The notes under the pieces were generated by a model, which saw only the letters and a list, made by a program, of their open reading frames with translations, made no database searches and had not been told where the DNA came from. Below, in pieces: positions 13,346 through 26,578 of a DNA stretch of 64,000 nt. This DNA comes from Bigelowiella natans CCMP2755 (lineage: Eukaryota > Cercozoa > Chlorarachniophyceae). A program made the translations under genes and the position numbers. The stretch covers positions 33,079 to 97,078 of the forward strand of contig ADNK01000966.1 of assembly GCA_000320545.1 (NCBI GenBank), read 5' to 3'. Position 1 is the stretch's first letter, and every line of letters starts with the position of its first letter.

Positions 13346-14516
13346 CTACGCGTGCTCCAGCAGCAGTTGCTCGGAGCTCCTCCTTCCCCCTTTCGGTTGT
13401 GCTGTGTGGGTTGTTGATCCGGCTGGTAATTCAGACGACAGTCGTCGTCCTCCCCGTCATACTCTAGTTGGGATCTATCTACTGGGGAATACTTCTGCTT
13501 CTATCGGGTCAATTCGGGCCCAAATTCGACCTATTTCTCACAAATTAGTCATCATCTTTTGGAATTTCGCCGAAGGCAGCAGCCCGGTGGAAGTTCCATC
13601 GCTTCTTTTCCAAAAAAGCAGAGGAAATCCGGGTCGGCGGCTTGGAGCTGAGCAGCTGGTTTGAGAAAGATCAGTCCTTCTCGGCTTTTTGGTAGTCCTT
13701 CTCGGCTACATAGAGGCACATCATCATGACACTCACTGATTTCGTAGCATTTTAGGGTTCTCATTTTCAGACCCAGTTTTGAAACTAAAAGAAATCTTGG
13801 GCAGGGGATCCATACTGAAAAAACGTTGAAGAGGCATTATAATTAGTTTAATGCATGACAATTCTAATGATCTTTGTACGGTGAATCTCTTTTGAAGGAT
13901 GGGACTCGAGTTTTGTTTTGTTGTGCGTGAAATTAATTTTAAGTCGTAAGGGAGAAATATACTCTATTTTTGAGTTTGAGGGACCTTCCCGCTCCCACTT
14001 TTAGTGAAGGTCTCCCGTCTCCCACCAAAATTGTCGCGCGGTTCTTCTTTCTTCTCAGCATCTCTCCCCATCCATCCTCTGATCAAATCAACTCGACAAA
14101 GGACGTATTTCAATTATTTTTAACTTTAGGAAGGGATTGAGGGAGAAGGACGGGCGATTTTCGCTTTTGAGGCCTGAGTGCTTTGCTTACACTGCAAATC
14201 TTTCTGAAGAAGACCACGATTGCGTGATCCAAGAAAATTTGAGATTCTCCCCTTTTAGTTAAAGCTTCATCTGCCGCGCGACGAGTGCGAGGTAGTCTAT
14301 GAAAATAATTAGTTCCGTAGTGATAATAGGATCCATATTGTGACTAATTATGTGAAAATGAACGAAAGAGGTTATGGTTGAATGGTCTTCGGAAAGAAAT
14401 TCATCCTTAATATGCAAGTGTCTTCCCATTGCATTCTTCCTCCTCTATAGCCTAGCGAGACCCGTCTCCTTTTACTTACGACCTTTGTATCCCATCCTAC
14501 TTATTCAGAAGCTTGC
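13346..14516. other. divergent 5'-5' interval
   Basis: Shared upstream region of the receptor-kinase gene (minus) and the G3BP-like gene (plus). It contains a local direct repeat of GTCCTTCTCGGC near 13672-13706 and T/C-rich blocks. No convincing gene. This 5'-5' interval does not show the CTAG/TGCA-rich style of the 3' intervals. Confidence 0.4.
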
Positions 14517-16586
14517 ATGACCTCGGATAAGGTTGCAGACCGGGAAGTGGACATATCTCTTGTGGCAAATCGATTTGCTTGCGTCTACTATGAGGAACTC
14601 CATAAAGACCCGAAGAGAACTCATCAGTTTTACACGAGTGATTCAAGGTTCACAAGGAGGACTGAGAATGAGGATTTGAAGATCGCCAAGGGGCAGAAGG
14701 TGATGCATTTACAAACTAGAATTTGGAAGCATCGGTCTTCAGAGGCGTTTCTCATTTTTGTCTTGTTCGCACCAAAATCATAACATGGGAATCTGTTGTA
14801 GGAGATTTACAAGATCCTAGAGACTACCAGGTTTGTACACACATAAAAATCACGAAAACGATAATTGTGACGAAAACGATAATTGTGGTTTTTTTTAACC
14901 GAAATCACTTCGACGGCTTACATGAATCATTAAAAAAAATTCTCATTTATTTGGACGATTCTCTCAGTTACGACAAGATTCATGTCGACCATGTTGATTC
15001 TCAAGAGGCGCCTAACAATGGAGTGCTGATTATTGTGACCGGTACTTCCAATTGTTCAAGTTGTCTGAATTAATTACTGAGATCTGCTAATTTTTATGTG
15101 ACAGGTCAAATGAAACGGAGAGAATGCCCGTACATGGAGGATTTCGTACAGACATTCTTCCTCGGCTCTCAGGAAAGACTGAATGATGGTAAGACTGAAT
15201 GATGGCAGTGCCTTACATATGTACTTAAATACGTACTAGAGACACTTTAGTGGAGCTGCGGACGATTTAGTAAAGAGCAAAATGAGGAGAATTACTTTGA
15301 AGAACTCAGGGATGTTATGAATGGTATTTCAGGTAAACCAAGGTTCTATGTCTGCAACGATATGCTGCAATTTATCTCTCGCGAGAAGCACAGTGTGAAG
15401 AAACCTTCCCAGGAAGTCAAGGAGCTTGCCTCTGGCAAAACCAATGAAGCAACGCAAAAGAAGGCTAGCAGCGCCCCTGAAGTTGCTCCAAAGGCGGAAA
15501 ATACTGAACCCAAGAAGGAGCAGCAACAGCAAGCGCATCAGGTGGAGCTCGAATATAAGGTGAAAGCCGAGGTCGTAGCTAATGAAAAGAAGGGACCACA
15601 AGTGAAGCGCAGTGCAGTCAAGAACAAGAAAGGGAAGAAAGCAGCAAAAGGAGCATCTGAAGAAAATTCTGTGCCATCTGAGAGCACACCCGAAGTGAAC
15701 AAGAGTACTGAAACTTCCACCGTGAAGAAGAATGCTCAGAAAGTTCAGAATATCACTTCCAACGGCCATGCAGAGGAATCTGGAACTGAAGTTGGTGCAG
15801 GGGAATCAAAGGCAGCAAACGAGGTTTCAGCACCAGGCAAAGGAGCTGGCTGGAAAACTTGGGCTGAACGTTTTAAATCTGCCGTGCCTCAGATTGAACC
15901 ATCTGCTGCTGCTCTCCAGGATGGGCAAACGAAAGCGAGTGCCTCGGAAAAAACAACAAAAACTTCAGACAAACAGAACAACGAAGCAAGAAAACTTGAA
16001 GAAAGCGGTGTGAGTCCAGCGGAGGGACAATCTGGGCCTTCGATCGCAACAAGAGGTAGAGGCAAAAAAGGTGGCCGTGGCGGGAAATCAGGGCGCTATA
16101 TTTACAACGATCCCGAGCAGATTGCTAAGACTTTGTACGTCAACAATCTTCCTTCGTGCGACAAAGCTGATATTGAGGCGAAATTCGGCGAGTTTGGAAA
16201 AATCGTGAGCATTGAGCGTCCTCATCTTGTTTACTGCTTCGTGCACTACCAGGAGAGAGAAGCTGTGGAGGCTGCTCTCAAGGCACGGCCTATCAAACTC
16301 GGCGGAGAGGAACTCAAAGTGGATAAGAGGAGACCAAGTAACAGAAATAAGGGGCCTGACGCAAGCCGATCCCGTGGTGGCAGAGCAAGAGGCGGGAGGT
16401 ATCGTCATGCTGGAAGGGGTGGCGACCCAAAGGTCCGATAAGAAATATTTTGCACCTGATTCAAATATCACTAAAAAGCAGATTATTTTTCAAAATCTGA
16501 AGTACTTAAATCTGTTGTTGTTGTAGCGCTCGGACTCTGGCGTAAAGCGTGGGGGCAAAGGAAGGGGTGGGAGAGCTCATATGTGA
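14517..16586 (+). CDS. G3BP-like protein (NTF2 domain, RRM, RGG tail)
   Basis: Six exons (14517-14699, 14802-14830, 14968-15041, 15105-15188, 15333-16432, 16527-16586) join in frame to encode 509 residues. Residues 9 to about 140 form an NTF2-like domain (FACVYYEELHKDPKRTHQFY, then NGVLIIVTGQMKRR and FVQTFFLGSQ). A long Lys/Glu/Ala-rich disordered region follows. An RRM begins near residue 395 (KTLYVNNLPSC as RNP2, GEFGKIVSIER, YCFVHYQERE as RNP1). The C-terminus is Arg/Gly-rich and continues into the last exon. This is the domain order of G3BP/Rasputin, which nucleates stress granules. Reading through at 16433 would end four residues later; the last exon adds another RGG block. Function by family. 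Confidence 0.85.
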
Positions 16587-16599
16587 TGCAGTATAAAAT

Positions 16600-17390
16600 C
16601 TTCAAATAATTATTCGTTCCGACAGGAAGAATTATACAGTGAATAGATAGACAAGTATGTACGAGATTCTAGAACGACATGTTTCATGGTCATGACAATT
16701 ACTTGCCAGTTGACCTGCACTTGTTTCCGATAGTTAATTACTAAACACGTAGCGTGCAAAACGTGTGGATCTATTTTTAATTGTTTGTTGCCAGTGACGT
16801 GCAGAAACATGTGCACGTGATGCGCGCGCGCGATGTTGTTGCAGTCATTGAAAACTTCCGCCTCGGCACGCTAGCATGCAGAGACAAATTTGGGAAAAAG
16901 AATTGTGTGAAAATTCCGTCTGGCTAGCTGGAATCGAACCCGCAAACCCGCCACATGCGCGCGGTTTGAACTAGCTGTGTAATTGGCATGTCTGTTATTT
17001 TGGACGCGATACGACGAGCATCTAGGCGTGCTAGCGTGCGGTATCGCAGCGCAATTAATGTTGGGATGTAATGCATCCAACGTGCGATACGTTGCATGCA
17101 AGTGTTGGCGCTGGTGCGCGGCTCGATGCAGACGACAACGCAATGTTGTGAATAATTGCCTCGACATGTCAACCATGTGCATTGTATGCGAGACGCATGA
17201 CTTTGAATTGCATGGATGTCATCATTCATCCACGCACCTGGTTGCATGCCTAGAGTCATCGATCCATCTAAAATTCATGTCGTCCATTGCACGTACAGCT
17301 GCTTCGATCATTCTTTATTTGCTAAACAATTTGTTGTTTGACTGTGCATAGTGCATTTCACATTTCACAATTTACTCCCGCTCAATAAAA
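16600..17390. other. 3'-3' intergenic palindrome-rich island
   Basis: Between the convergent G3BP-like and ankyrin genes. Contains CACGCTAGCATGC, GCGCGCGCGC, GTGCTAGCGTGC, GATGTAATGCATCC, GTTGCATGCAA and many TGCA/CATG words. No coding region is supported. A short T-arm-like motif near 16930 is not accompanied by a tRNA fold. Confidence 0.6.
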
Positions 17391-17400
17391 TATAGGTTCG

Positions 17401-18729
17401 TTATCTAGTGCCTCCACGTTTCCTAGCGTACCTAAAAACAAACATTAAGATATCTTTCAGGAGATGGCGGTAAAGAGGACATTCACAGCGACTTAGTCGT
17501 GTAATATTCAACACTCCAGAATCTTACTGCGAAACAATAGCAACTTACTTTGCGACATCATTATAGCTAAACTTCATGGCGTAGAACAAACCTAAAACAT
17601 TTTATTTTAAATCTACAATGCAGAACGAATTTCTGTAAACTGTAGTCCTGATGTAATTGTCTACGCACCACTGTTCGCGTGCTGATTGCGATGGTTGATA
17701 TTGGCACCTAATATCCGATATTCCACATTGTTGATTATAAGGTTTAATTCTTTTCTCTCTTATCTATCCAAATGCAGATCGAAGCGTTTCATTTAGTCTT
17801 TGAGTGGATTTTCGTTGAAGTTGTAACATGCGCAATGCCAACACATAAAGATATCGTGTTGTGTGTGTATATGTGTGTGTTCGAATTCTCAGCATTCGCA
17901 CCAGCTTCCACTAGGGCCTCCGCAACCTATTGGCATTTAGAATTGACGGTTAAATAAAATGTCATCTCCCATGGTTGGGTGGGAGAACCCCAAGATGATC
18001 TCTCAACTACCTTCTTGTGTCCATTTTGGCACGCGAGAATGAATGCACTGTTTCCAGTCGCATCTTCAGAGTCTACATCCACCTTCATTAGGAAAGCAAA
18101 CATCCCATTAGATTAAAACAGAAAATCATTTGCGGCGAAACAAGGTCAACCGTGCCACTCTTCAGAATCTTCCTGATCTCCTTGATTCTTCCATGCCTGT
18201 AACAACAACAACAACCACAACAGACGAACCCTTCATGCTACCAGTAGAAATAGGAAAACGGATACAACAACAACAACAACAACAACAAAGAAGCTACCGT
18301 GCATATGAGAGAAACTGTTCAATTTGAGACTCGTCCTCATGCAGCGGTTGCACTTTCCGCACTTTGTTGATTTTGGATTTACGCTTCGTAGAGCTTCGAC
18401 TCGACTGCGCAGAACAACGACACCAACATCACAACATGAACACCATCATCATCAACAACAACAACAGCGACAGAAGAGCGAGACTATTTCATATTCCTTC
18501 GCCTAGTGCCATCATCCGCGCGGAACCACATGATCATTGTCACCATAACTCGCAATGCGTCATCAAAGCATCTGCCATCAGGCCTGCTAGAGATTAGCTA
18601 CCAATGAGTAGACTATGACCTTCTTCTCCCCTCTCCTCCTACTTGCTGCCAGAACCTTCCTTCGGAAGCTCTGATGGGGGTACGCATGGATGGTGATAAG
18701 AGATATTGCTTTGTGATACTCATTTACAA

Positions 18730-18767
<38 letters not shown>

Positions 18768-19764
18768 AATGGTGATCATTCGATTAAAGACCCTCGCAGT
18801 AGCCTGGGAGGGGTAAGCAGGCCCGAGGTCATCTGAGTCGTCATTGTTGTTATCACGGCTCTGGTGATTTCTCTTTACTTCACTTTTCGGGCTCTTGGTT
18901 AAAGGTCTCCGGAAACGATTGCTGCTTCTCCCTACTACGGCGTGCCTGCTGCTGCTGCTGCTCTCCCTTCCCGAGGCCGGTTTCTGAATTATTTCAAACA
19001 AACTGTTACAACAAGACAACCTGTTCGCCGTGCTTGGATTGTAGGAAAATGATTCCTCTCTCCTTCTTCTTCTTCTCCTTCTTCTTCTTCTTTTTCGAAC
19101 GCCACCTACCTGCTGCATCCTTAGTAGCTTGCTGTTCCGTTTCTCCAGTCTTCTCTTGGGGGTGACCTGTTTCTTTGTTTTTCTCTTGGGGGTGAACTGC
19201 TTCTTCTTCTTCTTCTGCAGTGTCGGAGAGTCTTTACGTGGCGGAGACCGCATCTTGGGGCCGCTTGGACGAGGCTCTGAGGGGGGGACCGGGACGATCG
19301 TGGGCTTCTCTACCCCCCCTTGATTTGTCAAGTTTTCTTCTTGTTGGACAGGGAGAGGAGCTGGGCTACTACTGGCTCTTGGAGTCAAGAATGAGTTCAG
19401 CACCTGCTTTATATTTCACGAATCAGGCCTTCTTGGAACGGATTGTTCGTAGAACACGACATCTTGGGGAATCGACGACCTTCCATGTTCTCCCAAAGAA
19501 GCTATTCGTTTGGGCATCTTCATCCTCCTCCTTCACCCTATCAGGTGGGGAGGAGAACGGTATTGGCGTCCCCCCCCCAACCACTACGGTAGCCTGTACA
19601 TTCTTGTCCGCAGCACCAGATGAAGGTGGCCTGATATTAACCCCTTTTAAGTTATTCTCAGGAGGATGAAGACAAGTGTTGGTCTTTGGGGAAGGATGAG
19701 AACGTTATCATCACGTACTGTAATGCAGAGGTAGTGGACTCCGAAGGGCCTCCTGAGCATTCAT
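17401..19764 (-). CDS. ankyrin-repeat protein with basic low-complexity N-terminus
   Basis: Minus-strand exons, most joining in frame: 19764-19719, 19643-19480, 19403-18792, a short exon near 18670-18643, 18404-18298, 18196-18151, 18082-18011, one starting at 17926 with uncertain end, 17707-17669, 17591-17549, 17431-17401. The first 280 residues are disordered and basic, including a run of more than ten Arg encoded by a TTC/CTC-type repeat, which could act as a nuclear localisation signal. The C-terminal third has ankyrin helices (ARHGRIKEIRKILKSGT, GNSAFILACQNGHKK, VAEALVEAGAN, NSGLFYAMKFSYNDVAK). It ends KRGGTR. Two small junctions are ambiguous. Partner and function unknown. Confidence 0.6.
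18732..18766. repeat. (GAT)n microsatellite
   Basis: Trinucleotide run in an intron of the ankyrin-repeat gene. Confidence 0.9.
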
Positions 19765-20307
19765 ACAACAACTAGCAATGAGTCGTGCGCATATGCCAAC
19801 GAACGCTCCGCCCCACCATTTCAGCAAATTTACTTTTCATACGCCAAGGCGTACTGCTGAATTAACTAGAATTTCACATCCGGGGTTGGTTGTAATTTAT
19901 AACACATTGCCAACGCGTCCCCGCACAATTCCCAAATATGAAAATCCAATCACAAATGCAGCTCGACGATGTTGTCGCTAATGGAAAGTTCTTCTGATTT
20001 GTACCACCTGGGAGAGCAGCTTTTGGATCACCTATCGTACTCACTCTCTGCCAGGATATCATCACAGCATTATTTCGCAATACTAGTCTTCATTCACTCT
20101 GGTTGACAAAGATCGCAATTTTTCATGGTTGGAACCCCCCCCCCCCTCTCTCTTTCGAATTATAGCAGTAACATTCAGAAAGGAAAACAATTACCATTAC
20201 AGACTCAGTCTGCCAGCTATTTCGATCGTGGCGACGATTCTGATCTCTACGACCATTCTCATTACCGGATGCTACCTGTGCAGATATGAAGAGAATTTGA
20301 TACACTA

Positions 20308-20481
20308 TTAGCAGCAGTGATGCGTGTGACAGGTGTCGTTGTCTTCCAAGGAGACCTCGAAGGTCATTTGAAACGTCGGCCCTGCCTTCCTAGCCTTCGT
20401 CAGGAGAGTTCGCAGCGACTTGGAGTCAGTGACGGCCTTCGTTGGAAAGCGCGGTTAATTGAATGGCCAAGCAAGAATGAT

Positions 20482-20512
<31 letters not shown>

Positions 20513-21088
20513 TTTTCATGAACGGTGCAACATCTCTGTGAGTAGTCTGATGCGGTCTCTTCTTCTTCATCATCATCTTCTTCTTCTTCTTCCTCCTCCT
20601 CCTCCTCCTTCCTACTACCGTGTCGTTAATGCTCAAGAACCTCCATCCTATTTGAGCGCCACTCTTGTAGGCCTGGGGGATAGATATATGCAGAAAAGCA
20701 ACAAGGAGCAGCGATGATTTCATACGAAACCCGAATCTTCTGGGCAAGAGGACACCATAGAATTCTCTTTCTTACCATTCCGTTCCTGGAAAGCTTTGTG
20801 ATGACAAGACTCTTATGATTGACTCCTAATGGGCTGCAATTCACAGTAAAATGTCATTTCCTTCATTAGAAGCGACGTACATGACAGTCAAATGGTTGGG
20901 TCACCACCCTTGAGAATCCATGACGATCGTCTTCTCTTCCTGATTAAAACATCGAGTCGAATGACGACGGGAATTGGTGGACGTTTGTGCTATGATATCT
21001 GCAGGCGCTGTCGCTGTCAGTTCTATTACCTTTACTTTTTGAGCCTCCCTACTCTCGTCCTTGTTGCCTTTACTGAAATAGTCAACAC

Positions 21089-21120
<32 letters not shown>

Positions 21121-21278
21121 CCATCATCATCGGCCTTCTCCGAGGAAAAAGGTCGGAACCTTCCCCATTGTACTCGAAGAAGATGGTGCAACAACCATTA
21201 CCTATCATCATCGTCACCATCTTCTTGATCATCGTCTTTGACGATCTGCCCTCCGTCCTCCATGATAACCCCGAAAAC
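20308..21278 (-). CDS. PDZ-like domain protein, 3' exons only
   Basis: Five exons at the 3' end join in frame: 21278-21202, 21159-20908, 20833-20776, 20672-20619, 20436-20308. They encode an Asp-rich low-complexity segment and then a C-terminal domain resembling PDZ: a carboxylate-loop-like PLGV, the strand SLVITKLSRNGMAYKSGAQ, GWRFLSINDT, and the helix SKSLRTLLTKARKAG followed by FQMTFEV. The C-terminus is CHTHHCC. The first 21278-side exon starts in phase 0, so at least one more exon lies upstream; I could not place it. A PDZ role in binding C-terminal peptides is inferred. The domain call is by pattern, not alignment. Confidence 0.5.
21091..21133. repeat. (CAT)n microsatellite, coding for Asp on the minus strand
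   Basis: Trinucleotide run inside an exon of the PDZ-like gene; it encodes an Asp tract. Confidence 0.85.
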
Positions 21279-23490
21279 CTGTTCGGATGACGGAGGCACC
21301 AAAAACAATGCCGCATGAGACGGAGAATCTTGGCACTCTGAACTGGGCACATATACCGGCATGCGAAGCTGGTTTGCCGCCTAAGTTTGCAAACACAGCA
21401 CAGCACAGCACACGCACGGGGGTCAAGGGAACGATCGGAAGAGCTATACTCGCGTATCAGAGGACGTTCAAATGTGCACAACATATTCGGAGGGGCTTCT
21501 CTTTAACGATGCCGTCGAGTGGTTGGTTCAGCACAGCATGAACCGACGAATTAAAATGCTGTTCTGCACACGGTAGCCTGTAGTCTCGTAGATCAATGCA
21601 ACTGCTGCTGCTGCTTGCTAAAGCTGCTGCCATGCAGAACAGTGTACTACCTGATCCGAGCGCTCCAGTCGCAACATGTGTTTCGTGAGAGAGATGCCGG
21701 AATATAGCTCATAGTCTGCAGGCGCTGTCAATAGGCGATCCGCAACAAACAATCACTGAGTTAGCGAACGCGCACCAAACACCCGAAGCCGTCCACGTGT
21801 TGATCACGAATGCTCTCCAGGGAACACTCTCCCCATCCACACTTTCTCTCTGCTGCTGCCCCTGCCAGCTACCACCTCTACTATTACTACCACTACTATT
21901 ACTACAACAACAACAACAACAACAACTACTGCTACTACTAGTGCTACTGCTACTGCTAACAGGTTCAACAGCTTTGCACGCGTGAATTATGTCAACAACA
22001 AAGCAGACTACTGCGCACTTCGTGAGGTAGCGAAACCCTTTGATAACTGGCCTGATAAAATACATCGAGTGATCAGGTTGGTTGCCGCTAGCAGTTTGAG
22101 TTCTTGCCTCGAAGTGAATTACCGTCAATGTACACGTGGAAGAATGCGCCATTGCCATTCATACGTATACCTGCAAAAGGTACATAGTTCCGGTCACGGC
22201 TTCACCTTCAACAGCTGCGCTGGAGGCTTGATTAAGACACAATGGCTCTTTACCGATTCTATGGGTGTTCTTGAATGAGCAGCCGAAGGCAGCACGAGTT
22301 TCCTGCACCAGCGTCTTTCCAGGCTTCCAAAATCAGAATATATCGTTATTTGATGATCGCATTAGGGCACTTAGTAATGCATGAGGAGGAGGAGGTGGAG
22401 AAAGAGTATCAATGATGTTCGCCGCGGGAGCGACATCTAGACGTGCTGCCAGGAGGCACATCGTTGTCATTTCTCAGCAGTCCTGCTACCTAGAAGATTG
22501 CTACTGCGCTCTACTGTTTGTGTGTAGCATGACGTATGGGGTTGGGTTTGATGCGTGCTAAGCCGTACGGAAGGAACACCAGCACCAAGCGCTACTGAAG
22601 CTATGGCGGAAATGAAAAAGCATCCATTGATTCGGGGGTTTTCTCACGGCACGGTGAAGGGCCCCGTCTTCACCGTGACGCGACCGTGACCCGATGGTGT
22701 TTTTAAACTACGATCGTGATTCTGTACCGCGCCCCCATACATACCTTGTGAACATGAGGCGAATAGTACGAGAGATGTGCTGCGGGCAGCACTTTGAGGG
22801 TGGGGTCGTAGGAAGCCCAGAAGGCCTGAGCACAGCAGCAAACGGTGTGATTGCGTGTTCTTCTCGGAGAAACGGGTGGTGTCATGTGGCCAGTCGAAAT
22901 CAACCTTTCTTTTGGAGCTTTGGTACGTATCACGGGCATCATGCTGCTGCTGCTGCTGCTGCTGCTGCCGATGATGATGATGATGATGAATATCTCTAGT
23001 AGTAGGTTGCACGATGCCGATGTGCTCTATTGCCGTGTCCTTTAGCTCAACATGAACGGTGCTTTCGTTCGGAGCAATATCTTGGTTTCGTGGCCCATAC
23101 TTAGCCTCCCCTACTACCAGAACGAAACGCCATGCATCCTTAGGTCAGCGGTGGTGTTCCATGTGCGAAGAGATCTTAAGTCAATACTACCGTGCTTTCC
23201 GTCCAGTCCGTGTGCACCTTCGTCGTCGTCCACCGCATGTCTCTACACATACGTGGGTTGGTAGCAGGAGGAAGAATAGTAATGATGGCAGTTCAAGGAA
23301 TGGAAGAGTTTAAAAAAAAAATCGTTTCAGCGATGTTGAAATCGTTTATCGAAATGGCAGAGACACCCTTCATTAAAATTACTGTTGGCCGCTCTGCACA
23401 TATTCTCCCGCCCCTTCTCCCCCTCTTTTCATAGGCGGTAACGATTTCTTATAGTTTATATATAATATGTTCTCTGCACATCATTACGGT
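21279..23490 (-). other. unresolved probable 5' exons of the PDZ-like gene
   Basis: Several coding-like pieces occur on the minus strand (about 21540-21700, 22160-22320, 22703-22860, 23070-23260), flanked by candidate splice sites, but I could not join them in phase. One piece contains LGGKPASHAG, a PDZ-like turn. CAG/CAT and polyglutamine-like repeats interrupt the region. It may hold the N-terminus of the PDZ-like protein or a separate gene. Confidence 0.3.
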
Positions 23491-23495
23491 AATGT

Positions 23496-24134
23496 TCAAC
23501 TGACATGAAGCTGCTTATGGACGACGTATGTTTGATTGGCATCTGGTGTTCCCCATGCTACTATTCTAGCTGATGGGGATTTCAGATGCAGGCCTTGATT
23601 ATTTGCAGCTCTACTGGAGATTTCGTCGTCCTCCTCCCCCTCATCATCATTATCATCATCGTTCAGTCCTTCTACTTCAGCATAAACGGATGCAGCAGTG
23701 ATAGTATTTGATTGAGCGAGAGAGGTCACAGTAGTAGTCTCTATAGGATGCACCGCCACGACCTGATATCAATGATATTTGTGTGTGTGTGTGTGTGTGT
23801 GTGTTTATGTAGTGTTGCTACTTTTCCACATGTGCAAGCATAGTTGCGGATTACTTGTTGGAGATGGGCAGCATCATCCTCATCTTCATCATCGTCGGAC
23901 GATGTGATTTGAATTGTCGTGGCCACTACATTACCAGCCCCCCCATCGCCAGCCGCCTCCATATCTTCAGATTCATCCTCAGTGGCAGATGCAGTACTGC
24001 TGTCGCTAGAAATAGCTGCTCTTACGTCATTGTACTTCTGAGAATCATCTGCGCGTGTTTCTTTAGCTTCAATGTCAACCCTCGATATTTGTTGCACTTG
24101 ATATAGTTGGCTCGCTTGTGCATCGACCCGTGCG

Positions 24135-24168
<34 letters not shown>

Positions 24169-26578
24169 TTGCTTGTACAGCCATAGCAGCTTGGTTAAGT
24201 TCTTCCTCCAGAGAAAGTCCCAGGCCGTTTACTCTCGCGCCCTCCACTGGCCTCCCCCCCCCCTCTTTCCGGTCCTTCTCCATCGTTGATTCGTCCCCGT
24301 TGCCTCCTTCCACGCCTTCTCCTCTATGGCCAGTGTGAACTGCAGCAGCAGCGATCATGTTAACTTCTGTGGATGATGGAGAAAGTGCCTCTCTATCCTG
24401 AACTTCTCTGCTGTCGTGTGTACTCGTGGCTCTGCTTCCATTGTCTTCGGTTGTTGCCACTATCTCTTCGGGCTGCGCGGAGCCATCATTTCTTGCTTCG
24501 GACTTGGTTTTTGAGGGGGATATCGCTCCTTGAGAAGTTGCTCCCGCATTCTTCGTCTCCACCCCTGTTTCATTCTCCTCCTCCTCCTCCTCCTCCCCCT
24601 CCTCCTCCTCCTCCCTGCGATCAACATTTTCCTTACAAGCCTTAGCCTCAGGAGGACCTACTGTATCTTTCGAGGGTAGTTGTGACTCTGGTTCATTTGT
24701 GTTTGGGGTTTCTGTAGTCGCCGCCTCTGCACGGCTGTCACCCTAGATTGTGGCAGGATTATTTTGCTCGTGTGTGGTATGTGATGGTGGATGCTCGCAA
24801 GAAACGTGGAAATTCAACATTTATATATTGATACATATCTATATATATATTTAAATATATGTAAAACCTTCTCGGCTGGGATGATTTCTTGCGCCAAGCG
24901 AATTTTCCCCGTTTCTTCCTGAATATCGTCACAAGGGATTGCAATTGTTCATTTCATCACGATTTACCCTCATAGCATAGCAAAAACCTTGCTCCTTGTT
25001 AAAACAGTCTGCAGTTCTTGCTCAGTATCTCGCAGCGCCTTCTCGATGTTCATTCGGCTTGACTAATGATGCAGGATAGTTCTTAAGTCACACTGGCATG
25101 AACATATCGCATCATCAAAATATTCTGGAACACCTCATTGTATCGAAGATTCTTAGAAAGTTCCATATTTTTCTCTGTAGCCTCAGCAGCTGTTTGATTG
25201 GCAGCGCTAAGTCTGGCCTCAAGCTTCTCTGCCAATTTCCGCAACTTGGTAATTTCAACGTCCTTTTCTCCAACGAGGGATGCCTGAGTATTAGAGGGAA
25301 TCAAATAAAAGGAGCCAAAATGTAGTGGCTGTAGATTGTGCACAAACATGATCACCAACAACATCATCACCATCATCATCATCGTCGTCGTCTTCGTCGT
25401 TGTCACATACATTTTGTTCAAGCTTGTGAACGAGGTCTTTTTTGCAGTCTTGTTCGATCTCAAGCTGCTTCATTCGCGATTCCAAAATTTGGTTCCGCTG
25501 CATAAGCTCCCCAATTATTTCGTGTGCCTCATCCTTTGCGACACGACAAATATCGACGGATAGTACGCAAATCATCCAGGTTCAACGAAGCATTCTTTAT
25601 TATTCTACTACCGTGTCATCAGCGCGGAGAATCTTAGGAGAAAATCCCATCCCGTGATCATCCTTGTCTTCATCTTTGGAATCAGTGTCGGAAGATATTG
25701 TATCCTTTCGAGCATTTCCACCGATCTCATCATTGGCATTGTTATCTGCTTCCAATGAAAATCGATCTATCCGAGGTGATGGAAGAAAGTCGTCTCTTCG
25801 AGGCGATTGCTCTGGCGATAATGGCAGCTCTCGCGAATGCTGAGAATCTATTCGCGGGACGAGTGCATTTGTATCCTAAAAAATACCAGCATCCAAAGTA
25901 TCAACTAAAGCAGCCGATTTGCACTGTTTGTGGTTTGGTGGGGAACCGAGGAAAGGCGCCTTTCGCGAGGTTGAAATTCATTCTCTGACACCGATTCTGC
26001 GAATATGAACCCAATTTATTTTAATTTTAGAAAATCAAACAGTCCTCAAAATTTCCCAACAACCTCTTCGAACTCGCTTGGTCTCAATAGTCTCACTAGT
26101 CTCTGAAGGCCTACAGGCAGAAACCGGTCTCAGGAAACATAATCTTTGATTGGTTTTTGTAGCTGCCTCTTGGGATGTGTTGGATCATTTTCAAGTGTGT
26201 TTCTCCTTACCGGTTGCCGCCACTGTTACTATCTTCGGATTCTTCATCGTCGTATTCGCTATCATCTCTCAGACTCTCTGCAAAAGCCTCGAAATTTTTC
26301 CGAAAGTCCTCGAAATTCACTCGGCCTTCGCCACTGCTATCGAGCGTCTGAACCACCTAAGAATAATCGAGGCTCGGACAGATCTCAGCAAACAATAAAA
26401 AGTTGCTTACTCGATCTAGCTGTACAAGACTCGCCCCGTGAATATGTTGACTGAGGTCTTGCGCGGTGAAGAAGCCTTGCCCTTTACTGTCCAGGGATGA
26501 AAATATTGCGGTGATTTTTTCGATATGATCAAGTTCCGATTGGGCGGGATCCGTCGAGACTTCGCCCCTAGATTCCAT
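23496..26578 (-). CDS. EF-hand and coiled-coil protein with acidic tail
   Basis: Ten exons join in frame: 26578-26411, 26356-26230, 25996-25947, 25875-25612, 25533-25411, 25283-25134, 25062-24988, 24918-24868, 24742-23855, 23762-23496, encoding 720 residues. An N-terminal EF-hand pair occupies residues about 15-85: a first, degenerate loop (DSKGQGFFTAQD) and a second, canonical-looking one (DSSGEGRVNFED). An acidic linker follows, then a coiled coil at about residues 205-310 (MQRNQILESRMKQLEIEQD, EKDVEITKLRKLAEKLEARL). The second half is low-complexity, Glu/Asp-rich, with a microsatellite-encoded Asp run. The EF-hand plus coiled-coil layout resembles Rab11-FIP3-type adaptors, but I see no clear Rab-binding motif. 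Calcium response is plausible, not shown. Confidence 0.75.
24137..24169. repeat. (CAT)n coding microsatellite
   Basis: In the large exon of the EF-hand gene; it encodes about 11 Asp on the minus strand. Confidence 0.9.

Noticed and set aside
16920-16975. T-arm-like GGGTTCGATTCC followed by AGCTAGCC on the minus strand, suggesting a tRNA
   Set aside because: No matching 5' acceptor strand, D-arm or anticodon arm at the right spacing. A similar TTCGAAC near 29345 also lacks a cloverleaf. Both fit the palindrome-rich background.
21458-21574. Plus-strand frame containing LLFNDAVEWLVQHS, which resembles part of a DEP domain
   Set aside because: No partner exons join on the plus strand, and the frame is antisense to coding-like minus-strand sequence. 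The rest of a DEP domain is absent.
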